This document shows, piece by piece, positions 46,200-56,706 of a stretch of DNA of 64,000 nt (positions within the stretch are counted from its first letter, which is position 1; every line of letters begins with the position of its first letter). The translations under genes were made by a program, and so were the position numbers. Source of the stretch: Mytilus californianus (Eukaryota; Mollusca; Bivalvia; Mytilida; Mytilidae); contig NW_026262734.1 of the NCBI RefSeq assembly GCF_021869535.1, forward strand, positions 72,377,839-72,441,838, read 5' to 3'. Under the pieces are notes generated by a model. The model made no database searches and was not told the origin of the DNA. It worked only from the letters and a program-made list of their open reading frames with translations.

Positions 46200-46910
46200 T
46201 ACATGCAAGAAGGCCAAATCTTTTTGAGTCAACATACTTTATGTTATTTCAAAAGGAGAAAAATGACAAAACTTGAGAAGGTATGGACAATCTGTTAATC
46301 CTAAATTTTCCTCTAACGCGACATATATATCATTATGCAAGCCAGACGGTTGAATATACATCTGTTGCATGTTAATACAACCGACATATACCAAACTATT
46401 GTTTAGTTGAACGATTAAAGGGGTTTAGTGTTTGAAATTAATTGTCTACAGTTGAAATATGTTGGGGTTGGGGTAATACTTTCAATATTTTTAGGTTTTA
46501 CTTTTTTAAAATTACCCAGTTCTAGTGTTCATCAGAAAACTTAAACAGTGTTCTATAGAATAGAAACCATGAAATTAATGATGAAAAAATATTTGGGTAA
46601 AACACTTTAAATAAGGCAACAAATGGGAAAATCTGCAATCTGAAAATTTCATCTTCTTCGTATTCTGACAACAAACGTTGCTTCAAATATATGCAGTTAA
46701 ACAATAAGTATCAGAATACATCAAATTTTCGATAAGGGTTTGTTTATAATTTATTCATTTGAGAACATCGAATACACGTGTGTTTTAGCATTTTTCATGG
46801 GGTATGTGTACATATTTCATTTGTGAGAAGAATTGTGAACAACAAAGCTGAAAACCTGATAATAGTGAGAAAGCTAATACCCTGGGTTTTCATGTGATAC
46901 CATACTCGTT
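46200..46910 (-). repeat. Dispersed repeat DR-3, minus copy
   Basis: It is inverted relative to 62,665-63,570. GCCAGACGGTTGAATATACA (46,343) pairs with TATTCAACCGTCTGGC there. TTTCTGATGAACAC...TACTGGGTAATT and CTACCCCAACA..TTTCAACTG are present in complementary form at 46,440-46,560, and the CATGGGGTATGTGT to ACCATACTCG end is at 46,798-46,905. It is about 0.7 kb with no gene. Confidence 0.65.
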
Positions 46911-46924
46911 CGTTATGCCCGTGT

Positions 46925-47550
46925 CTGTAGTGGCGTTTTGGATTTCAATGAGCGTAAATTATGTATTACTGGTAAATTATTAAGTCAGGGATTTCGTTAT
47001 CACAAATTACTTAAAACCTTTTCTAAATTCTTCCATAGATACAAAGATTTGGTTTGCAAGTTTGGCTGTACCTGTAAAAAACTTATTTCAGACGGAATAG
47101 CACATCCGAAATTTTACGGTGATGTTCTTTACCGAGTCCGGAAATTTATATACGATCCGGGTAAACTTATCAATCCTTTAAATTAACTTATTTTAAAAGG
47201 TTACCAATACAACATTGTAATTAGATCTTTGAATATTGTTTTTATTGGTATAAAAAAATAAATATTGATTTTGTTATCAGTAAATTAAAATCATACTAAA
47301 TAGTTTTGTTATACACATATGCACTTTAACGGTACTACAGTCTGTCGCTACTTTTATTTTGTCATTGCACAAGGTCATGTTTTTCTCTGACTTTTAATGA
47401 TGTCTTTACACTAAATCCATTGGATGTGTACTGATTGATATTTTAGTCTTAGATACATGATTTTTTTTATTAGTTGTTATTGGCTTTGAAATAGCTGTCA
47501 GTAACTGCGAGTACTCTCAGATCTGTACTTAGTGTCCTTTTTGTTGTTAG
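46925..47550 (+). pseudogene. PLE-2 retroelement: RT C-terminus and 3' UTR
   Basis: The frame 46,938-47,186 reads ITGKLLSQGFRYHKLLKTFS, then FFHRYKDLVCKFG, and ends with YDPGKLINPLN. The spacing and character match the C-terminal part of this RT class (LLNQ-F-L--SLRKFYGRHHELV--YG in PLE-1), but the sequence is a different family. The catalytic core is absent, so it is a 5'-truncated copy. The 3' UTR up to about 47,550 (CAGTAACTGCGAGTACTCTC) recurs at 32,735-32,940. It lies in the big intron, opposite to the C2 gene's direction. Confidence 0.65.
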
Positions 47551-48045
47551 GGATGAGGGATGGATTAATAACCTTCCTTGTCCGGTCTGTGTTTATGTTT
47601 GATGTTTTTTCTGCTTTGTATCGATCTGATGAGTTCAGTTTTTTTCAACTGATTCTTATAGTTTGTTCTTATGTTGTGCTGTAACACCACTGTCCCAGTT
47701 TAGGGGGGGGGGGAGTTGAGCGCTCACAAACATGTTTAACCCCGCCACATTCTGTATGTGCCTGTCCCAAGTCAGGAGCCCGTAGTTCAGTGGTTGTCGT
47801 TGGTTCATGTCTGTTTTTGTTTTTCGTAAATTGTTTTGTTATAAATTAGGCCGTTAGTTTTCTCAATTGAATTTTCTCATATTTTTCATGATGGGGCCTT
47901 TCATAGCCGACTATACGGTATGGTTTTTTCTCATTGTTGAAGGCCGTACGGTTGCCTATAATTGCTTACATCCACTTTGTTTGAACTTTGGTGGATAGTT
48001 GTCTCATTGGCAATCATACCTCATCTCCTTATTTCTATATTGTAT
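47551..48045 (+). repeat. Dispersed repeat DR-1, longest copy
   Basis: CACTGTCCCAGTTTAGGGGG, CCTGTCCCAAGTCAGGAGCC, GTTGAAGGCCGTACGGTTGC and GTTGTCTCATTGGCAATCAT follow one another, flanked upstream by the PLE-2 UTR. This adjacency also occurs, weakly, near 6,700 and 32,940-33,400, so DR-1 may be the tail of the PLE-2-type element or a preferred neighbour. Confidence 0.75.
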
Positions 48046-48285
48046 ATGTACTGAACTCTTGCAAATTTGTAGATATCATCAAGTTTATAGAGTTGGATTC
48101 CCAGTACTTTATGTCCGTCAACTTTAATTTGGTGGCCAAATTTGATCTTTTTGTGGCTCCATATTCAATAATGTTAACTAATATCATAACTAACACTGTG
48201 CAAAGTTTCATACTTTTACAAGACAGTGATCAATTATGCCAATATATTGGATATTGCTGCTAGGCTAGTTGTTGACTATATATAC
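48046..48285 (-). repeat. Dispersed repeat DR-4, minus copy
   Basis: ACTGTGCAAAGTTTCATACT (48,197) is the inverted form of GCATGAAACTTTGCACAGTG at 60,299, with flanking similarity on both sides (TATGATGCTAATAAC there, GTTAACTAATATCATAAC here). Confidence 0.5.
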
Positions 48286-48520
48286 GTCTGTCATATTTCT
48301 TGGTTTATTGTTTTTAGCATAAATTAGGCAGTTGTTTTTTTCTTTTTAATTGATTTCCAAATTTGTCACGCCAGGGCCTTGTAAAGCTTACTATACGTTT
48401 TTTGTTTTGCTCAATGTTGAAGGCCATACAGTGACCTATAGATTTTACCATCCTTGTCCTTTAGTCTCTGGTGGATAGTTGTCTCATCAGCAATCTGCCA
48501 CATTTTCTTAGTTTTATTCT
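48286..48520 (+). repeat. Dispersed repeat DR-1, diverged partial copy
   Basis: AGCATAAATTAGGCAGTTGT, GTTGAAGGCCATACAGTGAC and GGATAGTTGTCTCATCAGCA keep the order of the 3' half of DR-1. Confidence 0.65.
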
Positions 48521-48695
48521 AAAGTACAGCTGTCTAGTTATTTTTCATTGACTTTCGCATAAGTCACTAGTGTTTCTGTTGTACAATGGACCACGAATGT
48601 TTAAGTGATAAATAAAGATAAAATTCAGTCTTTGGCAAAATAAGTAAAATAAATTTACTGCAAAGTAAAAGTCTGACGTCATTAATAAATCTTAC
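48521..48695. other. Intron sequence after the linker exon
   Basis: Non-coding. It begins the 23.2-kb intron on the minus strand with the donor GTAAGATT. Confidence 0.5.
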
Positions 48696-48851
48696 TAGCA
48701 TCACTTTCTGGTGATGATGGTGGATTGTCTATATCATCATGACTGTACTTGTTAAATGCCATATCGATGTCCCGATCTTCTTCATTTTTCTTCTTCAGAG
48801 GTAATGGCAAAACTCGAGGCGGGTTTACATGTGAATTTTTTCTGTTAAAAT
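48696..48851 (-). CDS. Rabphilin-3A/DOC2-like gene, linker exon (partial gene)
   Basis: 156 bp, open through 51 full codons with split codons at both ends. The peptide has VNPPRVLPLPLKKKNEEDRD, then IDMAFNKYSHDDIDNPPSSP and ESDA: a charged, proline-rich stretch like the linkers that precede C2A in rabphilin and its relatives. The acceptor is CTTTACAG before 48,851 and the donor GTAAGATT after 48,696. The last base (A) plus TT from 25,527 makes Ile just before SLGALE, so it fits the next exon in phase. The first split codon needs one base from an upstream exon I could not identify with confidence. Codon use and lack of stops contrast with the surrounding repeats. Linkers diverge fast, so the link to the C2 exons rests on phase, strand and order. 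Confidence 0.75.
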
Positions 48852-49782
48852 CTGTAAAGAAATCAAACTAGAAATGAAATGAAAAAACAATGTAACAGCT
48901 GTAATTACTAAGTTTGTATCATGTTGATTCGTGTACTATGATTATCATAATTGAGATGCCTTCCATTTCATGATAAGTATGGGAAAGGGAAATTTTAAAG
49001 CTTATTACGGTGAATACAATGGGGTATTTTTATTTGTAATTTCGTGTTGCTTTGGGTTTTGTGAACTAGTTTGTCTTAATATCGTCTTTCATTTAGTTTA
49101 CCCTTGTGTTGTCACTTTCTCTTGACTTGTGAATTTTCTATGTCCCCTTGGTATCTTCAGTTGCCACTTTTGTGTTTATTAAAGTGGCATTATCTGTCAT
49201 TTAAATTTATGCTCAACAAATGACTCAAAATCTCAAATTTGATTTATTACATAAAGTATCAATGTTTTGAATGAATTTTGGACTGAATGCTATCCAAGGC
49301 TGTGCTGATATGGATATAAACAATGATAGAAATTTCATAGAAATCCAACTAGATATATAGGTGTGCATATCCACCAACTTTTGAAAATCTCAATGGGGGT
49401 TAAAGTGTGAAAACCTCCTCGAAATTCATCTGATAAGAATTCCTTTATTAGCAGAGGTGTTATCTTCTCAGGTTTTGAACAAGGACAAACACTCAAAATA
49501 CATAAAGTATTCTTAGTGTACAGGAATGATCTTCTACAAAAGAGTTATGAAGCATTACTGCATCATGCTTACTGCAGAGTGCTATTTTTAGCATACAACA
49601 ACTCAATTTTCTTCATCTTCTTTATGTATACAATATTCCATCAACATCCGATGATTACATACTGTTGCATACGTAGACTATTTATAAAACAATTTACCCC
49701 AAATTAAACAGAAAATAATTATTTAGTGCAATGAAAATATCAAATTTGTGATTAAAACTATACACAATCTTAATTTATGTTA
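48852..49782. other. Intron sequence with a possible RT-element tail
   Basis: 48,990-49,190 has words like CTATGTCCCCTTGGTATCTT and TTCAGTTGCCAC, similar in style to the PLE 3' end GTCCCTCTGGTATCTTTCGT, so it may be a diverged UTR. 49,516-49,707 is an open frame with no domain. Confidence 0.35.
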
Positions 49783-50160
49783 TTAAATGATAGTACAGAG
49801 AACAGCAGGAGTGAGCTGTCCACTGAAGTTATCAACTGATGATGCCTGAACAAGTACCATAGGAAGCTGATTCCACTTTGGTATTGTGTACGGAAAGTAT
49901 GAGTGTTTGTTTGAGTCCTTGGATGTATATATGTGCCTGTGTGTGAGTGTATAGTTTTTCCTGGTTCTTGAGTCTACCTGTATGAGTGTGTCAGATGGAA
50001 TAGCAACACGATGGTATGATATCTTATACATCATTACCAATCTTGTGCGTAGCCTGCGTTCTGCTAGTGATACAAATTTTAATGTGGTAAGCATATTTGT
50101 AAAGCTACTTGTATTGTGATATTTGTCGCCGATATATCCTTTGTATTTTTGGCGTATCAT
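49783..50160 (-). pseudogene. LINE (non-LTR retrotransposon) ORF2 C-terminus
   Basis: 125 codons: SLAERRLRTRLVMMYKISYH, then VAIPSDTLIQ and a stretch with YTSKDSNKHSYFPYTIPKWN followed by QLP. This is the C-terminal part of LINE ORF2 proteins, after the RT domain, with the usual ERR--RL--MYKI and YKYSFFPRTI-DWN-LP-type motifs. The polymerase and endonuclease domains are missing, so it is a 5'-truncated copy. The likely parent group is the CR1/L2/Jockey-type LINEs, but the exact clade cannot be told. It is in the same direction as the C2 gene, presumably in an intron. Confidence 0.7.
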
Positions 50161-50994
50161 GCTGTTAATTTCAACAGCTTGTATCTGAAAAACGAAAACG
50201 GTTACCCCCTTTTTTTATTTTATTTTCTGATGTATTTTTACAAGCAGAATCCACATGTAAAATTTTTAAAAAATCTGTGGAGTAGTTGATTACGCACACT
50301 TCGCCTTAAATGTTTTTTTTCGGCATCGAAACCTTCCGATGGATGATCCACTTTTCTATCAATACCGGTATTTACTTGAATCATCTTTGGCGTGTGCCAT
50401 AAATAGAAGCCATATCGAGTAATTAATATTCGTTTACTTGTTGTTTGTTCAATCAAACTATTATCACTTGTTAATTAGCATTTGGCCACGATAAAAATCG
50501 ACATATGATAGCTATGTCGGACGGTCAAACCATTTTCAACAGCTCTGGTTTTCAATAAATTCCAGATGGATATTGACTGTTTATGCAAATTTCGTCAATT
50601 CGACGTACAAAAAGTTCTGATGAGAAAAAGGAAAATAATCGGATTCCTGAAAAAAGCTGAGTTATTATTGACATGTGGCGACTAGGCATAGTTCATTCAA
50701 CTTTTCATTAATATATCTACGACTGAAACGACTTAAAAACAATTAAAGATTAAAATACCACTCGAATGAAACACGGATTTTAAGTAATTCCGGTATGTCA
50801 ATCGGTTGACTGCTCATAATGCAAAATGCAACTCTATCGAACGTTTTGAAAACCAACAAAAACACACCGTTCCATTCTTTACTGCCCAGTGTCAATGAAT
50901 AACAAAAAAAAACAACAACAAAAAACACAGAATATCACAAATAGAAGAAGAAAGAATTCCACTTTTCGGGATTTTTATGATGAAGTATTTACCC
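50161..50994. other. Unique sequence with a coding-like minus-strand frame
   Basis: No repeat was recognised. The minus-strand frame 50,456-50,238 includes VDHPSEGFDAEKKHLRRSVR, and local CpG use is higher than around it. If spliced after GTGC at a GTAATC donor near 50,289, it would leave one base and be in phase with the linker exon. This is only a candidate first exon. The donor is weak and there is no homology I recognise. Confidence 0.25.
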
Positions 50995-51265
50995 CCACGT
51001 AGAAAATAAATGGCTATTGCCTGATACCATTAAAGGCACTAAGGCACTGCCTTTAAAAACCGGGAAGTCCATAAAACCGACAAAATCAATCGTTACCAAC
51101 CAACAGAACGAGTGAAAAACAACTGTCATATTCCGAAGAAAATGGTGGGTTAAACCTGGTTTTATAGCTAGATAAACCTCCCATTTGTATGACAGTTGTT
51201 TATTTTTCCGTAATACTGACAAAATTGGGTAAGCAAACCAAATAGACATAATAGGTAAAACATAC
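50995..51265 (-). mobile_element. PLE-3 type 3' UTR (family D)
   Basis: On the minus strand: ACTGTCATACAAATGGGAGG, TTTATCTAGCTATAAAACCA, GGTTTAACCCACCATTTTC and TTTTAAAGGCAGTGCC. It aligns with 57,180-57,350 (+) and 3,400-3,540 (-). Together with 52,618-53,870 it is probably the tail of the minus-strand PLE-3 copy, separated from it by TRE-a copy 5. Confidence 0.6.
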
Positions 51266-51282
51266 ATCACAACTGAATAAAT

Positions 51283-52257
51283 AAACTGTTGACACAGAGA
51301 TATGTCTCGCCTGTCCGCATTAAATTCAGAAAAAGACAATCTAATGAACAGCAACATTGCTTATTAATTTAAAGTCGTTTGACCATGATCTTGTGGGCAG
51401 GGCATAGAAATGGTCGACAAACTGAGATGTACTGATAGTAATGCAACTTTATACAAAATATCATTGACCTGTCACAAGCAGTTCTTATCAAACTGACTTA
51501 AGCAGAAACTTAACATTGAAAATTGCTTATTACTTCAAAGTCACTGGACCATGACCTAGGGGGCAAGGCCTAAAAATAGTCGTCAAACTGATATGTACTG
51601 ATAGTAAAGCAACTTCATACAAAATATCATTGATGTTTCACAAGTAGATCCTATCAAACTAACTCAAGCAGAACACTTAACATTGAAAATTGCTTATTAA
51701 TTCAAAGTCACTTGACCATGTCCTAGGAGCCAAGGCCTTAAAATAGTCGTCAAACTGATATGTACTGATAGTAATGCAACTTCATACAAAATATCATTGA
51801 TCTATCACAAGTAGATCCTATCAAACTAACTCAAGCAGAAAACTTAACATTGAAAATTGCTTATTTATTCAAAGTCACTGGACCATGACTAAGAGGCTGA
51901 GCCTCAGAATAGTCGTCAAACTGATATGTACTGATAGTAATGCAACTTCATATTAAATATCAATGATCTATCACAAGTAGTTCATATTAAACTTACTGAA
52001 GCAGAAAACTTTAACATTGAACATTGCTAGTTAATTCAAAGTTGCTGGACCATGACCTAGGGGGCAGGGCATCGAAATAGTCGTCAAACTGATATGTATT
52101 GATAGTAATGCAACTTTATATTAAATATTAATGATCTATCACAAGCAGTTCCTATCAAACTTACTTAAGTAGAAAACTTAACAATTGTAGACGCCACCGC
52201 CGCCGGAAAAGCAATCCCTATGTCTCGCTTTCCGCTACTTTCGTCGCCAGCGAGACA
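51283..52257 (+). mobile_element. TRE-a copy 5, 167-bp units
   Basis: Start AAACTGTTGACACAGAGATA, TGTCTCGCCTG. GACCATG tags at 51,381, 51,547, 51,714, 51,881 and 52,048 (166-167 bp). CGCCACCGCCGCCGG tract and hairpin TGTCTCGC...CAGCGAGACA (52,220-52,256). It is the same subfamily as copy 2, and like it sits inside an RT-element 3' UTR. Confidence 0.85.
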
Positions 52258-52617
52258 AAAAATTCAAACAAACATACTGATTAATATAACAAAGACGCCA
52301 TAAAAAAAAAATGATTGCTGAAGTTGATTGTAAATTGGACAAAGACGCCAACAAAATAATGTTTGCAGTTGATGGTAGAATGAAAAAGACGGCGATAAAG
52401 AAGTTTTTTTTTTGTATTTGATAGTGCATACCGTATACAGTAAACACTTTGTCGATAAAGTACAAATTACTAGTAAGTAAAATATAAAAACAAGGGTAAC
52501 CAAAAGAAACATAACAATAAAAACCTCTTAAATCCCAATCGCACCTCAGGTTCTGTCTGCACTAGGAACGCACAAAGTCAAAACTCAAATAGCGGGATGG
52601 TCTTTGACAAAACCCTG
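52258..52617 (-). other. Probable RT-element 3' UTR remainder with short tandem
   Basis: GACAAAGACGCC recurs at about 52,289 and 52,337 and as AAAGACGGCG at 52,389, an approximately 50-bp loose tandem. The 76-82-residue frames are not genes. It lies between the PLE-3 coding relic and TRE-a copy 5. Confidence 0.4.
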
Positions 52618-53870
52618 GTTAATCAATCTTTTGCTCAGACACCAATGACGTTCTACAAAGTCTAAGTAGCAGCTGCAAGCTCTTGAATATCGTATGAGTT
52701 GAAAATGGATACTCCATACGCAGGTGAAGTTGGTATATTGCTGTTAAGGTGAGGAAAATGTATATTTTCAAAATTGAAATCGTCTCGTTTGTCATAGATT
52801 TTGGAATTGAGATGACCGCAGTAGTCATTAAGGCATATGTCTAGAAATGAGGCGGAGAAGGCTGTATCTGTGGTTTCTTTAATCTTTAGATCAGGAGGAA
52901 ATTTTAATGGGATCCAATCAGAAAAGTTTGTATTGTTAATGGAAAGGACATCATCAATGTACCTGTATGTGAAATTAAATGATCTAGCTTCTTTGGCCTT
53001 CTTGTCAATGAAGATCGGTTAGAAGAAGTGTACATTTGGTTCCCATAGGAAACCCGACAATCTGCTTTTATTCTGCCTCCAAATTCAACAAAAATGCTGT
53101 CAATAAGGAACTCTAGCGTACTGATCACTTGTTCTTCGGTGTAGTATGTTTTATTTCAGGGCTCATTTTTAACAAAATATTCAGAATTATATTCCAAAAC
53201 AACAAATTTGAAACGTATATTACCATTTTTATGGAAGAAAGTATTTTGGATTATTTCTTTAAGATGGATTTTTCATATGGTATGGTGGTATAAAGAGTGT
53301 GAAAATTGAAGGTTTTGGTAGAATTTATTTCAGAGAATAATCACAGGGTAAAATTTTATAGAAATTTTTTTGAGTTCTTAAGAACCCACGTATGGTTAAT
53401 GCCACTACGCGAGTAAACAGTGTCACAGTATTTCCGTAATCCCTCTTTCACTGCGGACAACATGTTTATTAATTTAACGGACAATTCCTTGGAAGAACAT
53501 GCAGATCAGCCGGCAAAGTACTGTTGATTGTATGGATCTTTGTGAAGTTAAGGTATTCAATTCCAGAAAGGTAAATCTTCAGATTTGTTGCTCATTGAAA
53601 TATTCAATGAGGCAATGAAGGACTTACGTTTTGCCAAGATTTCATCCTTACAAAAAGTTACGTTTTTGTACGTGGGATTACCAGAGTGTTCATTTATTCC
53701 TTATTCTTTGATAAGAATATATTTCTTTGTAAGTTCAACTGTCTCATTGTATAAATAAAAAAGCTATTGTTCTGTATGGAGGTGTATTCAATGAGACCTT
53801 TAAATTTCTCCGTGAAAAGCCAATCATTCATTGATTAATTTAGCTGAACAAACTATTGAACTCCCAGTGA
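52618..53870 (-). pseudogene. PLE-3 RT gene, minus copy, many frameshifts
   Basis: From 5' to 3' on the minus strand it has: an N-terminal segment with ETVELTKKYILIKE-like and HSGNPTYKNVTFCKDEILAK coding (about 53,760-53,620); an RT motif A region near 53,290 (SLYHHT in one frame); LEFLIDSIFVEFGGR (53,110-53,070); motif B remnants (YGNQMYTSS); a catalytic YIDDVL in another frame (about 52,968-52,950); and the C-terminal QLIRYSR-type end near 52,690. Several frame changes and stops kill the gene. It is related to PLE-1 but a distinct family, and the closest relative in the window is the plus copy at 54,267. Confidence 0.7.
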
Positions 53871-54266
53871 CGAAAATACATGTAACAATACTAAATAAGG
53901 ACACACAAAACTGTATTTGATGTTGTATTTATTCAACATCAACTAATTTGTTGTTTAGTGGGTTACTAGATTACATTAGGGAAATGTTCAATGCATTTGC
54001 AATTTGCTATGTCAGCCTCAAGTTTTTCACTATAAAAACATAATACACGGATATAATTTAACTGATGTATGCACAAATTATCACTAAATTGTCTACTGTT
54101 TTTCATAATATTTTACAAATGTTTTATTTTTTAATGTGTTCAATAACACTGTTTATAAACAGAATAAAGTAAATTTCTGACATAATATTTTGCAATGTTC
54201 CTATTGAAATTTGTGACTTCCAAACTTTTTTAATTTGTGTTTAACCAATAAAAAACTTGTTCAACT
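53871..54266. other. Spacer between head-to-head PLE-3 copies
   Basis: AT-rich, no gene. The two RT relics face away from each other across this stretch. Confidence 0.45.
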
Positions 54267-54898
54267 CTTTATACCACCATTCCCCATGTCAAATTGAAAA
54301 ATCGTCTAAAAGAATTAATCCACAATGCTTTTTAATATAAAAATGGTAGCATGCGCTATAAATTTATTGCTTTGGGATACCTTACGACATATTTCGTTAA
54401 TAGTGAGCAAAAAGATTAAACATGCCACACCGAGGAACAAGTGATCAGTATGCTGGAGTTTCTTATTGACAACATATTTGTTGAATTTGGAGGTAGACTT
54501 TTTCAACAAATTGTCGCATTCCTATTTTCATAAGAGTCGGAGTTCCTTCAGACACTTGTCAAAAACAAGAAGATTAAAGAAGCCAGATCATCTAATTTCA
54601 CATTCAGATATATTGATGATGTTCTTTCAATCTAAACTTTTCTGATTGGGTTCCATTAATATGTCCTCCCGAACTAGAAATTAAAGAAACAACAGAAACG
54701 CCTTCCTCCGCCTCATTTCTAGACTTATACCTCGAATTTTACATAAGCGGTAATCTCACTACCAGATTCTATGACAAACGAAACGATTTAAATTTTGAAA
54801 TTATAAATTTTCTCCACCTTAGCAGCAATATACCAACTTCACCTGCATATGGGATATACATTTCCCAACTCATACGGTATTCAAGAGCTTGCAGTTGC
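54267..54898 (+). pseudogene. PLE-3 RT gene, plus copy, 5' part (split by transposon)
   Basis: It starts at the motif A region (ACTCTTTATACCACCAT). It then has MLEFLIDNIFVEFGG (54,450-54,498), a damaged motif B (FQQIVAF), FRYIDDVLSI with the YIDD catalytic box (about 54,605-54,640), a stop, and a C-terminal part ending AYGIYISQLIRYSRACS at 54,895. Frame changes and stops are frequent. Coding similarity breaks exactly at 54,898 and resumes at 56,821, where CYSDFTKRYK continues the same domain. The gap is a DNA transposon with an 8-bp duplication. Confidence 0.75.
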
Positions 54899-54977
54899 GG
54901 ATCAACTGGAGTATACGGAAGAAATAGTTCTCGTCAGCGGATTATTATGAGTGAATCGGCATTACATTTAATGGCTA

Positions 54978-55155
54978 ATACGGACACATGGACACATCGA
55001 CACATTGACACATCGACACATCGACATATCGACACATCGACACATCGACATATAGACACATCGACACATCAACATTTAGACACATCGACACATCGACATA
55101 TAGACACATCGACACATCGACATATAGACACATCGACACATCGACACATTGACAT
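54978..55155 (+). repeat. Left minisatellite arm, GACACATC units
   Basis: Tandem 8-9-bp units (CGACACAT, with CGACATAT/AGACACAT variants), about 175 bp. The 73-residue His/Thr-rich frame over it is a translation of the array. Confidence 0.9.
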
Positions 55156-55284
55156 TTTGAATTACTAGAATCTCAAATATTTGTTTGTTTGTTTGTTTTG
55201 TTTTGCTACGTAGGTAGTGTCAATTGGCAAACTAACGCCGTAGGCTATGTCAAAGAGCAATATAGCGCATTAGGCTGTGTATAA

Positions 55285-55376
55285 GAGCAATGAAAGTTAG
55301 GGTTAAGGTTAGAGTAAGGGTTAGGGTTAGGGCTAGGGTTAGGGTAAAGGTAAGGGTAAGGGTAAGGGTTAGGGTT
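55285..55376 (+). repeat. TTAGGG-like array 1
   Basis: GTTAGGGTTAAGG, GGGTTAGGGTTAGGGCTAGG and GGTAAGGGTAAGGG variants of the animal telomere hexamer, all in the same orientation, inside the transposon. Confidence 0.85.
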
Positions 55377-55379
55377 CAT

Positions 55380-55868
55380 ATTATGGTTTAGCCTTATCCT
55401 GCATCGTAGGTTTTTGCAAATTGTACTATAGCTACGTAGGTAGTGGCAATAGGCAAACTAGCACCGTGGTCTGTGACTTACATCAATCTTACGCTGTAAG
55501 CTGTGATAATTAGCAATCTATCGACGTAAGCTACAAATGGCAATGTATCGCCGTAGGCTACATTCAACTGCTTTGGTTGTTCAAAAGGCAATCTAACGCC
55601 GTAGGCTACATACAACTACGTTGGTTGTTTCAAATGGCAATTTAACGCCGTAGACTATGTCAAAGAGCAATCTAGCGCCGTTGGCTGTGTCAAAGAGCAA
55701 TCTAGCGCCGTAAGCTGTGTCAAAGAGGCAATCTAGCACCGTAGGCTGTGTATAAGAGCAATCTTAGTTAAGGTTAATGTTAGGGCAATCTAACGCCGTA
55801 GGCTATGTCTGAAAGCAATCTAGCGCCGTAGGCTGTGTCAAAGAGCAATCTAGCGCCGTAGGCTGTGT
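55380..55868 (+). repeat. About 30-bp tandem units, CAATCTAGCGCCGTAGGCTG
   Basis: Repeated GCAATCTAACGCCGTAGGCTA/TGTCAAAGA blocks through the transposon core, also at 55,240-55,290 and 56,130-56,370. It is interrupted by a short TTAGGG-like piece near 55,765-55,785. Confidence 0.75.
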
Positions 55869-55869
55869 A

Positions 55870-56036
55870 TAAGAGCCATCTTAGTAAGGGTTAAGGTTAG
55901 GGTTAAGGTAAGGGTTAGAGTTAGGGTTAGGGTTTGGGTTAGGTTAGGGTTTATGTTAAGGTTAGGGTTAGGATTAGGGTTAGGGTTTATGTTAGGATTA
56001 GGGTTAGGTTATGGTTCATGTTAGGGTTTAGCGTTA
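55870..56036 (+). repeat. TTAGGG-like array 2
   Basis: About 165 bp of TTAGGG variants with a longer module (GGGTTTATGTTAAGG, GTTTATGTTAGGATT). A shorter third array is at 56,372-56,432. Confidence 0.85.
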
Positions 56037-56615
56037 TCTTGTACCATAGGTTTTTTCAAAGTGTACTACAGCTATATCTCAGATATTTGTTTGTTTGTTA
56101 GTTTTGTTTTGCTACGTAGGTAGTGTCAAACATCAATCTTACGCCGTAGGCAGTGTTAATTAGCAATCTACCGCCGTATAAGCTACATACAATTACGTTG
56201 TTTGTGTCAAATGGCAATCTAACGCTGTAGGCTACATACAACTACATTGGTTGTGTCAAATGGCAATCTAACGCCGTAGGCTACATACAACGACGTTAGT
56301 TGTGTCAAATGGCAATCTAACGCCGAAGCTATATCAAAAAGCAATCTAGCGCCGTAAGCTGTGTATAAGAGCACTCTTAGTTAGGGTTCAGGTTAGGGTG
56401 AGGGTTTATGTTAGGGTTTAGCATTATCTTGTACCATAGGTGTTTTAAAAGTGTACTACAGCTATATCTAAGAATTCATGTACCGATACAAATTTGGATT
56501 TTCAAATGGTGACATTTTTTATAATTTTATTGAAGACGTTGCTACCTTTTCACCAGTTACAGTTTCTTCAACTTTCTCAAGTATTGTCTAATATACAATT
56601 AATAGTCATTAAAAA

Positions 56616-56706
56616 TGTCGATGTGTCGATGTGTCGATATGTCGATGTGTCGATGTGTCTATGTGTCGAGGTGTCTATGTGTCGAGGTGTCTATGTGTCT
56701 GTCATT
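56616..56706 (-). repeat. Right minisatellite arm (inverted)
   Basis: CGATGTGTCGATGTGTCGAT, then GTCTATGTGTCGAGG variants: the reverse complement of the left arm, half as long. Confidence 0.9.

Noticed and set aside
54947-55168. 73-residue His/Thr/Asp-rich open frame
   Set aside because: It is the literal translation of the GACACATC minisatellite in the transposon arm; the inverted right arm gives a different peptide.
55285-56432. Chromosome end (telomere)
   Set aside because: TTAGGG variants are degenerate, interrupted by other satellites, bounded by transposon ends, and flanked by ordinary sequence on both sides.
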